DNA of 64,000 nucleotides from Paeniglutamicibacter antarcticus (GTDB lineage: Bacteria > Actinomycetota > Actinomycetes > Actinomycetales > Micrococcaceae), in assembly GCF_900010755.1 (NCBI RefSeq), contig NZ_CZJT01000085.1, positions 124,001 through 188,000 on the forward strand, given 5' to 3'. Positions 8,750-18,270 of the stretch are shown in pieces. A model generated the notes under the pieces. That model was not told the origin of the DNA and made no database searches. It saw only the letters and a list, made by a program, of their open reading frames with translations. Both the position numbers and the translations under genes were made by a program. The first letter of the stretch is position 1; each line of letters starts with the position of its first letter.

Positions 8750-9955
8750 CTATTCGCCTTCGAAGATCAGTGCTGTTTGTTCGCTCATGATGCCGCCGTT
8801 GCCGGTCACGAAGGCCCTGTTGCAGTCGGTGACCTGGGCTTCCCCGGCGCGGCCCATGATCTGCCGGGCCCCGTCGATCACGTGGTGCATGCCGCCGGCG
8901 ATTCCGGCCTGGCCGAAGGACAGCTGCCCGCCGGCGGTGTTCATCGGGAAGTCCCCGCGGTAGGTCAAGTCGTGCTCGTTGACGAACTGCATGCCCTTGC
9001 CCTTTTCGGCGAAGCCCGCGTCCTCCAAGCTCATCAGCACGGTGATCGAGTAGCAGTCGTAAATTGAGACCATGTCAACGTCCTCACGCCCGATCCCGGC
9101 CATGGAGAACGCCTGGTCCGCCGCGTGGATCATCGGCGAGGACATCAGGTCCTTCGCGTAGGTGGGTGTCTTGTAGGGAACGCGCTCGCCGAAGCCCTTG
9201 ATCCACACCGGCCGGTTCTTGGATTTCGCTGCCATGTTCTTGTTGCCGATGACCACCGCGGCGCCGCCCTGGCACGGCATGACGATCTCCAGCATGTGCA
9301 GGGGATCGGCGATCAGGGGGGAAGCGAGCACGTCCTCGATGCTGATCGGCTGGCCGTGGAAGACCGCGTCGGGGGTGGCGCAGGCATTGGTGCGCTGGTC
9401 CACGGCGATCTTGGCCATCGCGTGTTCGTCGTAGCCGAACTCGTATCCGTAGCGCTTGGCGATCTGCCCGTAGGGGCCGTTCTGCCCGAGGTTTCCGTAG
9501 GGGATCTCAAACTCGGCCTGCGGGGAACCGTAGGCGTTCGAGGAGGCGCCGAAGTACATCTTGTCGTTCATCTCAAACGGGCGGCGCTCGTGAGTCGGAA
9601 CGTCGTGGGTGCCCGGGAACGTCACCAGGACCGCGTCGCACAGGCCCAGTTCAACGGCCGCTGCAGCACGCCAGATGGCCGCGGCGGATCCGGCACCGCC
9701 GAGATCCACGATTTCGGCGAAGTTCGCGTCGATACCCAGGTATTCGGTGATGGTGGACGGGACGAACATGTCCGCCTCGCCGATCAGCGGGGTGACGATG
9801 CCGTTCACGTCGGTGGCATCCAGGCCAGCATCATCGAGCGCGGCCTTGGACAACCGTGCCCACTGCTCCAGGTTGAAGGTCTTCTCGCGGGCAAGCTTGC
9901 GCTGTGGCGGCAATTCGAAATAGCCAAGGATTGCGGCTTCTCCTCGAAGTCCCAT
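8750..9955 (-). CDS. Thiolase-fold Ltp protein, probable acyl-CoA retro-aldolase
   Basis: 401-aa SCP2-thiolase/lipid-transfer-type protein. The position of the nucleophilic Cys of thiolases reads VDLGGAGSAAAIW, with no Cys, and the usual catalytic His after the NxxGG motif is absent (NTAGGQLSFGQ). The stretch VSIYDCYSITVLMSLEDAGF, with two Tyr, resembles Ltp aldolases of steroid side-chain degradation, which work with a DUF35 partner (Ltp2/ChsH2). Together with the adjacent DUF35 gene this points to C-C cleavage of a 3-hydroxyacyl-CoA rather than thiolysis. Start has GAGGAG upstream. Fold certain; aldolase role inferred. Confidence 0.8.
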   Translation of the reverse strand: MGLRGEAAILGYFELPPQRKLAREKTFNLEQWARLSKAALDDAGLDATDVNGIVTPLIGEADMFVPSTITEYLGIDANFAEIVDLGGAGSAAAIWRAAAAVELGLCDAVLVTFPGTHDVPTHERRPFEMNDKMYFGASSNAYGSPQAEFEIPYGNLGQNGPYGQIAKRYGYEFGYDEHAMAKIAVDQRTNACATPDAVFHGQPISIEDVLASPLIADPLHMLEIVMPCQGGAAVVIGNKNMAAKSKNRPVWIKGFGERVPYKTPTYAKDLMSSPMIHAADQAFSMAGIGREDVDMVSIYDCYSITVLMSLEDAGFAEKGKGMQFVNEHDLTYRGDFPMNTAGGQLSFGQAGIAGGMHHVIDGARQIMGRAGEAQVTDCNRAFVTGNGGIMSEQTALIFEGE

Positions 9956-10090
9956 GGGGGTGTGCTCCTCGTTCTGTGGTCGTGGTTCCCGGCTTCTGGA
10001 CCCGTTTTTGGGTGCACGAAACCAGGGCTGTGTTGTTTTTTCTGATTTTTCCTGCTGTATGCGGCGGCTGCCGACTGGGAAGTCCGGGGT

Positions 10091-10936
10091 TTACCCGTCC
10101 GCGACGAAACCGTCGGCGGCCATGGCGTTGACCCTCAACGGAGCGATCCGCAGCCCCAACTCCGGATGCAGTGCACCGCCCTCGAGCACCTCGCGGATAT
10201 CGGAAAGGTAGGCACCGGGGTCCTGCCCGGCTCCCGGTTCCGCGACACCGATGGCCCGGATGCCGGTGCCCCGAGTGTCAGTGCCTGGAGTGCCCGCGGG
10301 AACCTCGTACAACACCAGGTCGGCGCCCGCGTCCCAGCTGAACCCGGCTCCGGCCCCCGCGAGAGGGAATTCGGTGGCGCCCAGCACCTTCACCAGCACC
10401 TCGCGGGCGCGCTGAAGGTTTTCAACGTGCCCCAGGATCACCCGCAGCGCCGCCGGTTCGCCGGTGCCCTCCGCCCAGGGGCGCTGTGAGTTCCACGGTC
10501 CACCGCCGCCGGTGAGTTCCTCGACGCTCTGCGGGGCGCAGACCATTTGGGCCAGGAAGCCCAGACCGGTGTCCCGCGGGTGCAGGAACGCTTCCTGCCA
10601 CTGCGGGTGTTCGAGGTTCACCAGAATCGGTTCGATCCCCGCGAACCGCGCGCCGGCAATGGCCGCGTGGATGTCATGGACCTTGAAGGTGATGTGGTGG
10701 GGCGCGGCGTTCCCGTCGTTTTCCTGCAGGAAACGTTCGATGAAGGAGTCCGGTGCGGTGCCCGGCTCCAGGAGTTCGATCCGCATGTCATCGGCCAGTG
10801 CCAGTTGGCAGGGGCTGAAGACGGGCATCGTGAAGCCGCTGGCCCAGCGGGCCCCGAGCTCACAGTGCAGTAGTTCCCCGGCCGGAGCCCAGGACGGTAC
10901 CGCGATGGCCAGGTGGTCAAGTTCGTGGGCGCTCAT
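10091..10936 (-). CDS. VOC-superfamily protein, two glyoxalase-like modules
   Basis: 281-aa protein. The first module (about 1-140) starts with LDHLAIAVPSW and contains HHITFKVHDIHAAI and a Glu in the EPILVNLEHPQW region, giving the His/Glu metal-ligand pattern of vicinal-oxygen-chelate enzymes; the second (150-281) is more diverged, with LRVILGHVENLQRA. Possible roles include an epimerase, dioxygenase or lyase on a pathway intermediate. It lies 22 bases after the TetR gene, in the same operon. Function cannot be named. Confidence 0.7.
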   Translation of the reverse strand: MSAHELDHLAIAVPSWAPAGELLHCELGARWASGFTMPVFSPCQLALADDMRIELLEPGTAPDSFIERFLQENDGNAAPHHITFKVHDIHAAIAGARFAGIEPILVNLEHPQWQEAFLHPRDTGLGFLAQMVCAPQSVEELTGGGGPWNSQRPWAEGTGEPAALRVILGHVENLQRAREVLVKVLGATEFPLAGAGAGFSWDAGADLVLYEVPAGTPGTDTRGTGIRAIGVAEPGAGQDPGAYLSDIREVLEGGALHPELGLRIAPLRVNAMAADGFVADG

Positions 10937-10958
10937 GAGATCGCCCCCGCGCCTGGCG

Positions 10959-11573
10959 CTAGGAAACGCCCGCGGCGAATTCCTGCATCCGCAGCCCGAT
11001 CATGCGCACAAACCTGTCCGCGACCCGATGGGCCTCGTCCATGGTCTTGTCCCCGGCGGCCAAGCGGGCCACCAGGTCCATCAACACGCACCACACCATG
11101 ACGGTGATGTCCTCGGCCTCCTGAGACCCCAGCATCGAGAATTCCTCGCGCAAAGGACCCTCCAGGACCTCGCCGAGCCGGTGCATGAGGATCGAGACCT
11201 CCGGATCCGAGGTGGAGCGCAGCACGATGATGGCCTTGTAGAAGTTCGGTTGTTTCTCGAACGCCACCAACGCCATGCCCAGGAGTTGGCGTACCCGTTC
11301 GATGGCATTCAGGCCCTCGGCCCAGGACCGGTCGGAGTCCCCGAAGGGAACCGCCCAGTCGTGCACCACGTAGGCGTAGAGGTGCTCCTTGGACGAGAAA
11401 TAGCGGTAGAGGGTTCCCAGCGCCACGTTCGCTTCCGCCGCCACGTCGCGGATCTGGATCGATTCGTAGTCGTTGACCTTCAGGAGCGACTTGGCCGCAT
11501 CCAGGATGCGTTGCCGGCGCACCCGCTGGTACGCGGGAAGCTCGAGGGTCTCGCCAGAGAGTTGTCCGGGCAT
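10959..11573 (-). CDS. TetR-family regulator of the CoA catabolic regulon
   Basis: 204-aa TetR protein. The N-terminal helix-turn-helix is clear: QRILDAAKSLL ... IQIRDVAAEANVALGTLYRYFSSKEHLYAYV. The C-terminal ligand domain is of the length and kind seen in KstR-like acyl-CoA responsive repressors. RBS CAGGAGG precedes ATG. It is encoded inside unit B, so it is probably autoregulated. The two copies of the 15-bp palindrome (4894-4908, 16168-16182) are its best candidate operators; an acyl-CoA ligand is likely but inferred. Confidence 0.85.
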   Translation of the reverse strand: MPGQLSGETLELPAYQRVRRQRILDAAKSLLKVNDYESIQIRDVAAEANVALGTLYRYFSSKEHLYAYVVHDWAVPFGDSDRSWAEGLNAIERVRQLLGMALVAFEKQPNFYKAIIVLRSTSDPEVSILMHRLGEVLEGPLREEFSMLGSQEAEDITVMVWCVLMDLVARLAAGDKTMDEAHRVADRFVRMIGLRMQEFAAGVS

Positions 11574-11650
11574 CGTTCGCCTCCTGGCTATTGATCTGGT
11601 GGAATTCCAACGCTACCACCAGCGTCCGGACAAGGAACGTTGTGGGGACT

Positions 11651-13807
11651 TCATGACTGGCCCTTCCAGCGGACCAGCGCGTCAAGCGCCTCGATCTGGT
11701 TCCCGGCAACCCGCAGCGGGTTGATTTCGAGTTCCTCCAGTTCCTCCCCGAGGCCGACGGCCACCTGGGAGATCTTGAAGATGACCTCGGCGAGTTCATC
11801 GAGGTCGGTGGCCTCGGAGCCGCGGAATCCGGTGAGCAGGTCGATGCCCTTGAGCGAGTCCAGCATCCGGCGGATCTCCGCCGGGCCCACCGGCAGCAGC
11901 CGCAGTGCCGAGTCCTTGAGGATCTCGACCATGACGCCGCCGAAGCCCACGGCCAGGACCAGTCCCCACTGCGGGTCCCTGACCACGCCGACGAGTAATT
12001 CGTTGCCCGCGGGGCGCATCGGGGACACCGCGACGCCCTGGATGCGGGCCTCCGGGGCCAGGGTGGCCACCGAGGTGCGGATGAAGTCGTAGGCCTCTGA
12101 CACTGCGTCGGCGTCGCGCAGCATCAGGCGCACCCCGCCGACCTCGGTCTTGTGGGCGATGTCCTCCGAGGCGATCTTCAGGACCACCGGGTAGCCCATC
12201 TCCTCGGCCGCGGCCACGGCTTGGGCCGCCGAGGTGGCAATGGCCGCCGGCACGTAGGGTACTCCGTGGGAGCGCAGGAACTCGCCGGTCTGGATTTCGG
12301 TCCAGCTCTCGGCGCCTTCCGGCTTGGCAATCACCGGGGCCGCGGGGACCGCAGCGTCGGTGGCGAGTTCGGCGGTGCGTTTGCCCCACCAGGCGCTGCG
12401 GGCCACGGCGGGAATGCCGCGGTCGAAGGAGTCCGAGGCGTGCGGGAAACCGTGCTCGGCGGCGTATGCTCGGCCAAATTCGGTGACCTCGGTGGGCAGG
12501 AAGCTCATGGCGATGACGGGTTTGGCCGTGGACCGAAGCTGGCGCATCAGTTCGTCCTGGGTCAGCCGCGACATGTCAACCATGGCTTGGTTGGCCGGCC
12601 AGGAACCGTTGACGACGATAAAGTCGTAGTTCTCATCGTCGATGAAACACTGGTTGGCCTTGGTCATGATGGTTGGGTCCACCGAGATGTAGCCGGTGGT
12701 GTCCATGGGGTTGTTCACCGTGGAGAACGAGGGCAGCCCGGCCTCGTGCAGGGAACGCACAGTGACCTCCGACGGGGTCGGCAGCTCAAGGCCCATCGCT
12801 TCGGCTTTGTCAGCCACCAGTGCGCACATGGCGCCGGAACCCGTCACCACTCCCATGCGGTTGCCCGGCAGGGCGCCGTAGGATTCGATGATCCCGGCGG
12901 TCGCCACTAGGTCCTCGATGTTGTCGACGCGGATGATGCCGAACTGTTTGCAGGCGGCGTCGATCACCTTGTCGTCTCCCACCAGCGAACCGGTGTGCGC
13001 GGCGGCCACCCGGGCGGAGGCTTCGCCGCGGCCGGCCTTGAAGATGACGATCGGCTTGCCGACCTCGCGGGCCCGTGCGGCCACCGCAAGGAATTGCGCG
13101 GGATCGGAAATCTGCTCGAGGTAGGCGGCAATGACCTTGGTGTTCTCGTCCTCGACGAGGAGGCCCATCACGTCGATGGCCGACACCATGGCCTCGTTGC
13201 CCACGGTCACGGCCATCGAGCAGCCCACGCCGCGCGAGGCCATGTAGGGCAGCAGGTAGATGGCCAAGGCGCCGGACTGGCTGGCCACGCCCACGCCTCC
13301 GGTGATCATCGGCATCTGGGTCATGTGGCTGAAGGCCGCGACCTTTGCGTGGGCGTTGATGAAGCCCAGGTTGTTGGGGCCGAGGATCAGCTGGCCGGCT
13401 TCGCGGGCCCGTTGGACCAGCTTGGCCTGCAGGGCTTCGCCTTCGGCCCCGGCTTCGCCCAGGCCGGAGGCCAGCAGGATGAGGTTGCGGATGCCCTTGA
13501 CGCGGGCCTCCTCCAAGATGGTTTCCAGCGAGTTGGTGCCGGTGAGTACGATGGCCAGGTCCGGAGCCTCCGGCAGGTCGGCGATGCAGGTGAAGGAGGC
13601 CTGTCCGTGGCATTGATCGCCGCGCCGGTTCACCAGGTAAAGCTCTCCGTCGAAGCCGCCGGCCAGTAGGTTGCTGTGGGTGAAGTGCGACCAGACCAAG
13701 TTGGTGTTGGCTCCGATGATCACCACGGAGCGTGGTTCAAGGAGTTCGCGCAGCCGGGCCGCATCCAGGTTCTGCAAGGTTGTGGTCTCGCTCGTCAACG
13801 TTGTCAT
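11651..13807 (-). CDS. ADP-forming acyl-CoA synthetase (fused subunits)
   Basis: 718-aa enzyme of the NDP-forming acyl-CoA synthetase family. Order: CoA-binding Rossmann domain (RSVVIIGANTNLVWSH), succinyl-CoA-ligase-like domain with the phosphohistidine motif AAHTGSLVGDD, then an ATP-grasp domain (from about 500, EEMGYPVVLKIASEDIAHKTEVGGV). It would activate the free acid to its CoA thioester with ATP giving ADP and phosphate. RBS AAAGGAACC before ATG. It follows the acyl-CoA dehydrogenase gene by 75 bases; the substrate is probably the acid imported for this pathway. Confidence 0.88.
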   Translation of the reverse strand: MTTLTSETTTLQNLDAARLRELLEPRSVVIIGANTNLVWSHFTHSNLLAGGFDGELYLVNRRGDQCHGQASFTCIADLPEAPDLAIVLTGTNSLETILEEARVKGIRNLILLASGLGEAGAEGEALQAKLVQRAREAGQLILGPNNLGFINAHAKVAAFSHMTQMPMITGGVGVASQSGALAIYLLPYMASRGVGCSMAVTVGNEAMVSAIDVMGLLVEDENTKVIAAYLEQISDPAQFLAVAARAREVGKPIVIFKAGRGEASARVAAAHTGSLVGDDKVIDAACKQFGIIRVDNIEDLVATAGIIESYGALPGNRMGVVTGSGAMCALVADKAEAMGLELPTPSEVTVRSLHEAGLPSFSTVNNPMDTTGYISVDPTIMTKANQCFIDDENYDFIVVNGSWPANQAMVDMSRLTQDELMRQLRSTAKPVIAMSFLPTEVTEFGRAYAAEHGFPHASDSFDRGIPAVARSAWWGKRTAELATDAAVPAAPVIAKPEGAESWTEIQTGEFLRSHGVPYVPAAIATSAAQAVAAAEEMGYPVVLKIASEDIAHKTEVGGVRLMLRDADAVSEAYDFIRTSVATLAPEARIQGVAVSPMRPAGNELLVGVVRDPQWGLVLAVGFGGVMVEILKDSALRLLPVGPAEIRRMLDSLKGIDLLTGFRGSEATDLDELAEVIFKISQVAVGLGEELEELEINPLRVAGNQIEALDALVRWKGQS

Positions 13808-13882
13808 GCGAAAAGGGTTCCTTTCGGTGAAACTTAGCGTACTGAATTCTTGGCGGGATCAAGCCGATGTTGCGGGGGCGGA

Positions 13883-16090
13883 CTAACCGCGGGGCAGCCC
13901 GAGGATGCGTTCGGCAATGACGTTGAGCTGAATTTCGACGGTGCCTCCGCCGATGAGCACCTGCGGCACGGCAAGCTGCCCGGTGACCGGGTCGCCCGGG
14001 GCGTCGGCGAAGAGTGCCGCGGGGCCGGCCAGGGCCAGTGCCGCGGAGGCTGCCTCCCGGGTGAGCCGGGCGTGGGCGACCTTGGCCAGCGAGGAACCGA
14101 CACCGGGCTGCAGGCCGTTGAGCTGGCGCAGGGTTTCGCGCAGGTTCAGTGCACCGATCGCGGAACTGGTGGCAACGATCGTCCCGAGGGCGGCGAATGC
14201 ATCCCGCTCGTCTCCGGCGTGGCCGTTCTCGCGGATCAACGCCCGCAACCCGTCCTCGGTTCCCGCGGAAACCCCGTTGGAAATCTGGGTGCGCTCGTTT
14301 TGCAGGGTGGTGGCGGTGATCCGCCAGCCCTGTCCGGGCTCGCCGAGCAGGTAGGCATCGGGAACGAACACCGAGTCGAGGAACACCTCGTTGAATTCGG
14401 CGTCCCCGGTGGACTGCATGAGCGGGCGGATGTCCACTCCGGCGCTGCGCATGTCAACGAGGAAGTAGCTCAGGCCCTTGTGCTTGGGCACGTCGGCATC
14501 GGTGCGGGCCAGGCAGATTCCCCAGTCCGCCTCGTGGGCGCCGGAGGTCCAGACCTTTTGTCCGCGAAGCTCCCAGCCGCCCTCGACCCTGATGGCCCGG
14601 GTGGACAGGCCGGCAAGATCGGATCCGGCACCGGGTTCGGAGAAGAGCTGGCACCAGATGAGTTCTCCGCGCAGCGTCGGAAGCGCAAACTGTTCCTTGA
14701 TCGCTTCGCTGCCGAAGGCGAGGATGGTGGGCATGGCCCACTCGCCAATGACCGAGGAAGGCTGAAGGATGTTGCGGCGGGCGTATTCCTGCGCGATGAC
14801 CACCTGCTCGGCCGGGGAGGCGGCGAGGCCGTAGGGGGTTGACCAGTGGGGTGCCGCCAAGCCGTTTTCGGCCAGGAAGCTGCGGCGGGAGCCGCGGGAG
14901 TACCAGCGTCCGCCGTCGTGTTCATTCTCCAGTGCTGCTGCCTGGTCAAGCAGCGTGCCGATGCGCTCGCGGAATGCCGGGTCTTCATCAGGGAGTTCGA
15001 TATCGATGCGGCGGTCCTGGTTAAGCGCCACCTTGCCCAGCTCGGCGGCGATCTCGCCGCGGGGTCCCACCTGTGCGGCGAGGGTGATGGCCCGGCGCCA
15101 GTACAGGTGTGCGTCGTGTTCCCAGGTGAAGCCGATACCGCCGAAGATGGTCACGGCCTCTGTGACCGCTTCGATGGATGGGACAACGGCTGCTTCAATG
15201 GCGGAGCCCGCGGCCAGGATCTGCTGGTCTTCGTCCTGTTCCAGGGCCACCAGCGCGGACCAGGCCGCGGCGGTGCCAAGCTCGGCGGCAATGAGCAGGT
15301 TGGCGCACTTGTGCTTGATGGCCTGGAAGGAACCGATCGGGGCGCCGAACTGTTCGCGGAGCTTGGCATAGTCAGTGGAGGCATCCACTGCCCAGCGCAT
15401 GATGCCGGAGGCCTCGGCGGCGAGCAGGCCCGCACGCAGGGTTTCCACGTATCGTTCGCCCAGTCCCTCGAGGATCGTCTCGGCCTCGATCAGCAGTCCG
15501 TCGAGCACCAGCGTTCCGGCGTCGCGGGTCAAATCCGAGCTGGTCGCTGCGATTCGTTTCAGGCCCGTGCTTTCCACGTCAACCAGTGCAAAGCGGGTGA
15601 CTGCCTCGCAGGTGAACCCGATGACCAGCTGTTCGGCTGAGAGCAGCGACGCCACCGGGGTGCTGCCGCTCAGCGACCAGCCGCCGGCGGTGGCCACGGC
15701 GGTGAGGGTCGAGGGCGAGAAGACCAGTGCGCCCGTGGCGCCGGCGGCAAAGAGATCGAGTCCAGCCGTTGAGGCCTTGCATTCGGTCGCACCGGCCACT
15801 GCGGCGCTGGCCAGCACCGTGGAAACGTAGGGCCCGGGGACCATCCGGCGGCCAAATTCTTCCACGACGATGGCGGTGTCGATGATGTTTCCACCCTGTC
15901 CCCCGCGCTCCTCGCCGATGTGTAGTGCATGCAGGCCGTTGTTCACCAGCTCGCCCCAGTGGGCGGGCCTTCCTCCGGCGCCGTATGCCTTGAGCTCTTC
16001 GCGGGTGACAAGGATGTCGGCGAACCGTTCGGCGAACTCGGAAACCGCGGCAGCCAGGTCGGCGTGCTCTTCGGTGAGGGAAAGCGGCAT
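13883..16090 (-). CDS. Tandem double acyl-CoA dehydrogenase
   Basis: 735 aa, twice the usual 370-400. Residues 1-370 form one dehydrogenase module ending with the C-terminal signature EQFGAPIGSFQAIKH and FGGIGFTWEHDAHLYWRR, but its middle FAD domain is degenerate. Residues 375-735 form a second module with the canonical LFSEPGAGSDLAGL and GQKVWTSGAHEADWG flavin/substrate motifs and end in GGGTVEIQLN ... LGLPRG. The halves are unequal, like the two subunits of heteromeric FadE enzymes in steroid catabolism fused in one chain. First gene of unit B; electrons should go to EtfAB. Confidence 0.88.
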   Translation of the reverse strand: MPLSLTEEHADLAAAVSEFAERFADILVTREELKAYGAGGRPAHWGELVNNGLHALHIGEERGGQGGNIIDTAIVVEEFGRRMVPGPYVSTVLASAAVAGATECKASTAGLDLFAAGATGALVFSPSTLTAVATAGGWSLSGSTPVASLLSAEQLVIGFTCEAVTRFALVDVESTGLKRIAATSSDLTRDAGTLVLDGLLIEAETILEGLGERYVETLRAGLLAAEASGIMRWAVDASTDYAKLREQFGAPIGSFQAIKHKCANLLIAAELGTAAAWSALVALEQDEDQQILAAGSAIEAAVVPSIEAVTEAVTIFGGIGFTWEHDAHLYWRRAITLAAQVGPRGEIAAELGKVALNQDRRIDIELPDEDPAFRERIGTLLDQAAALENEHDGGRWYSRGSRRSFLAENGLAAPHWSTPYGLAASPAEQVVIAQEYARRNILQPSSVIGEWAMPTILAFGSEAIKEQFALPTLRGELIWCQLFSEPGAGSDLAGLSTRAIRVEGGWELRGQKVWTSGAHEADWGICLARTDADVPKHKGLSYFLVDMRSAGVDIRPLMQSTGDAEFNEVFLDSVFVPDAYLLGEPGQGWRITATTLQNERTQISNGVSAGTEDGLRALIRENGHAGDERDAFAALGTIVATSSAIGALNLRETLRQLNGLQPGVGSSLAKVAHARLTREAASAALALAGPAALFADAPGDPVTGQLAVPQVLIGGGTVEIQLNVIAERILGLPRG

Positions 16091-16166
16091 CTAATCACTC
16101 CATTGTCACGGACGGTTTCCGGTCCCCTGCGGGCGGTTCGTCGTCTAGCTGTCATATCAAGAACTG

Positions 16167-16183
16167 AAACTAGACTCTAGTTT
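16167..16183. promoter_or_regulatory. TetR-type palindrome AAACTAGACTCTAGTTT
   Basis: A 17-bp palindrome, perfect apart from the central base, about 77 bases upstream of the acyl-CoA dehydrogenase start. The inner 15 bases match the operator at 4894-4908 at 13 positions. Likely controls unit B. Confidence 0.7.
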
Positions 16184-16289
16184 AACTTTGTGACCTAGGC
16201 AACACTTTTTGAACTTGGGTTTCAGAAGCTTCGAGAATCCACGGGAACCTCCCGCCCGCGACCGGAGCAAGGACCTGCCCGCCCGCGGC

Positions 16290-16700
16290 TTACGACACCT
16301 TCCGCGCACCGCGGTAAACCCCGCCACCCCACTGGATTCCACCACGCATCAGCCACAGTCCGCACGGCTGAATCGTGCCCAGGCGTACAGTGAGGCAACT
16401 CGGGGCGCAGGTCCCGTCGAGATCGCCGTGCTGATCGTGTTCCCACAACGCCTCGTTGGGATGGAAGACGTTGGCCATCACCTCGCAATCGCAAGTGCCG
16501 CCCAGCTCGGGGAATTTGCGTTCCATGGCAGTGGCACGCGGGGCACGCAGGTCCCTGTACGCTTTTGACCACTTCAGCCCGCTGCACCCGTGGGCAAGCA
16601 TGCGGCAGACGTAGCAGGCCAGGCATTCATGGGGCCAGGGCAGCAGCATCCGCACCATCTTCAGTGCGTCATCGAGTTCCTGCGCCGGGTACTGTTCCAT
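16290..16700 (-). CDS. DUF2695-type Cys-rich protein
   Basis: 136-aa protein with cysteines at HECLACYVCRML, GCSGLKW, GTCDCEVMANV and GTCAPSC. The pattern with GGTCDCEV fits the DUF2695 family of unknown function, found in actinobacteria. Possibly metal binding through the Cys/His residues. A strong AAGGAGG precedes ATG at 16700. It stands alone between the catabolic regulon and the aminotransferase gene. Confidence 0.6.
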   Translation of the reverse strand: MEQYPAQELDDALKMVRMLLPWPHECLACYVCRMLAHGCSGLKWSKAYRDLRAPRATAMERKFPELGGTCDCEVMANVFHPNEALWEHDQHGDLDGTCAPSCLTVRLGTIQPCGLWLMRGGIQWGGGVYRGARKVS

Positions 16701-16864
16701 CGCGTCCTCCTTGAAGCGTTTTGCCCCAAGACTGCTGCCGGACCAACCCCCGCAGGCAGGGAATCCTCCGGGGTGTGGATACCTGCTACGGCTTCGGTTT
16801 CAGCGACAACACGGTGCGGAGCAGTCCCCTGCCCTCGCCCTCCGGATGCGCCGGGAACCCCCCG

Positions 16865-18082
16865 CTATGCGCTGACTGAGTGCCCGTTTTGGAAGCGCAC
16901 GATCCGCTCGATGGCCTCGGTGACCTGGCCGAGTCCCGCGGCGAAACTCAAACGAACCCGCCGTCCGCCGTCGACAGCATCGAAGTCGACGCCCGGCACG
17001 ATCGCCACGCCCTGCGCCTCCAGCAGTGCGGCACAGTACTGGCTCGAATCGGCAAACGAGCCAAGCTTTTCCCCCAGGTCCGCGTAAAGGTAGAAGGCCC
17101 CGTCGGCGGGCGCGCATTCGCCCCAGCCCAGCCGCGGCAAGGCAGCCAACAGCGTGGCCCGCGCCCCGGAGAACTCGGCGACCCGGGCCTCGGCCTCGCG
17201 GTAGGAATCCTCGCCGAAGGCGGCCAGCGCAGCATACTGTGCCGGGGCCGGCGGGCACAGCGCAACGTTGCCGGCCAGCGCATCGACGGTGGGCAGCAGG
17301 TCATCGGGAACCAGCGCCCAACCCAGCCGCCAACCGGTCATGCCCCAGTACTTTGAAAAGCTGGAAATCACCACGGTGTCGGCATCCAGCTCCCAGGAAC
17401 TCACCGAACGGCGGGTTTGGGCACCTGGTTCCGGGTAGTCGATGCCGTGGTAGATCTCGTCACTGACCAGCCTGACCCCGCGCTCGCGGCACCATATGGC
17501 AAGGTCATCCAGCTCGCTTCCGGAGACCATGGTGCCCGTCGGGTTCGCCGGTGAGGCAAGCACCAACCCATCGAGGTGCCCGTGCTTTTCCCAGGCTGCC
17601 TCCAGCAATTCAACGCTCGGCTGGTAACGGGATTCCGGCCCGGCGGCGAGTTCAACCACGTCGATGCCCAGGGTGCGCAGGATGTTCGCGTACGCCGGGT
17701 AGCCGGGCCTGGCCAGGGCCACCTTGTCCCCCGCATTGAACGCCGCGAGGAATAGCAGCATGAAGGCCCCGGAGCTACCGGTGGTAACCGCGACATTTGC
17801 GGCCGGCACCTCAATGTTGTACCAGCGTTTGTAGTGTCCTGCGATGGCCTGGCGCAATTCTCGGATGCCGAGGGCCGGTGTGTAGGTCAGCGGGGTTCCC
17901 TCGGCATGGATCTGTGCGGCACGCCGGGAAACCGCCGAGGGTGCGCCGTCGCCGGGTTCTCCGGCACAGAGCGAAACCACATTGCGGCCCGCCGCACGCA
18001 GCTGCGCCACGCGGTCAAGAATGCTCATGACTTCGAACGCAGGCACCTTGGCCCGCTCGGCGACCTTGAGATTGCGCTGCAT
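16865..18082 (-). CDS. PLP-dependent aminotransferase, class I/II
   Basis: 405-aa AspC-like aminotransferase. The PLP lysine is in SSFSKYWGMTGWRLG; the substrate Arg region is VRLSFAAGLGQV near the end; NPTGTMVSG is the cofactor loop. ATG at 18082 is preceded by GGAGGAACG, so the longer upstream frame is rejected. It transfers amino groups between an amino acid and a 2-oxo acid. Exact substrate (aspartate or aromatic amino acids) is unclear. Apparently monocistronic. Confidence 0.88.
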   Translation of the reverse strand: MQRNLKVAERAKVPAFEVMSILDRVAQLRAAGRNVVSLCAGEPGDGAPSAVSRRAAQIHAEGTPLTYTPALGIRELRQAIAGHYKRWYNIEVPAANVAVTTGSSGAFMLLFLAAFNAGDKVALARPGYPAYANILRTLGIDVVELAAGPESRYQPSVELLEAAWEKHGHLDGLVLASPANPTGTMVSGSELDDLAIWCRERGVRLVSDEIYHGIDYPEPGAQTRRSVSSWELDADTVVISSFSKYWGMTGWRLGWALVPDDLLPTVDALAGNVALCPPAPAQYAALAAFGEDSYREAEARVAEFSGARATLLAALPRLGWGECAPADGAFYLYADLGEKLGSFADSSQYCAALLEAQGVAIVPGVDFDAVDGGRRVRLSFAAGLGQVTEAIERIVRFQNGHSVSA

Positions 18083-18270
18083 CGTTCCTCCACGCGTTGT
18101 TTCCACAGGTAGTTTCCACGCAGGTTGTCTCCAACCTTCGATAGCTTCCAGCCTGTCACAGGTGGTGCGGAAAACAGCCGTGGCCCCGGCCGGGTTACGG
18201 TCGGAGCCACGTGGGCATGAGCCCCCCTCCACCGTGGAGCAAGGCCCATCGTTCAAGAAACGTTCAAAAA

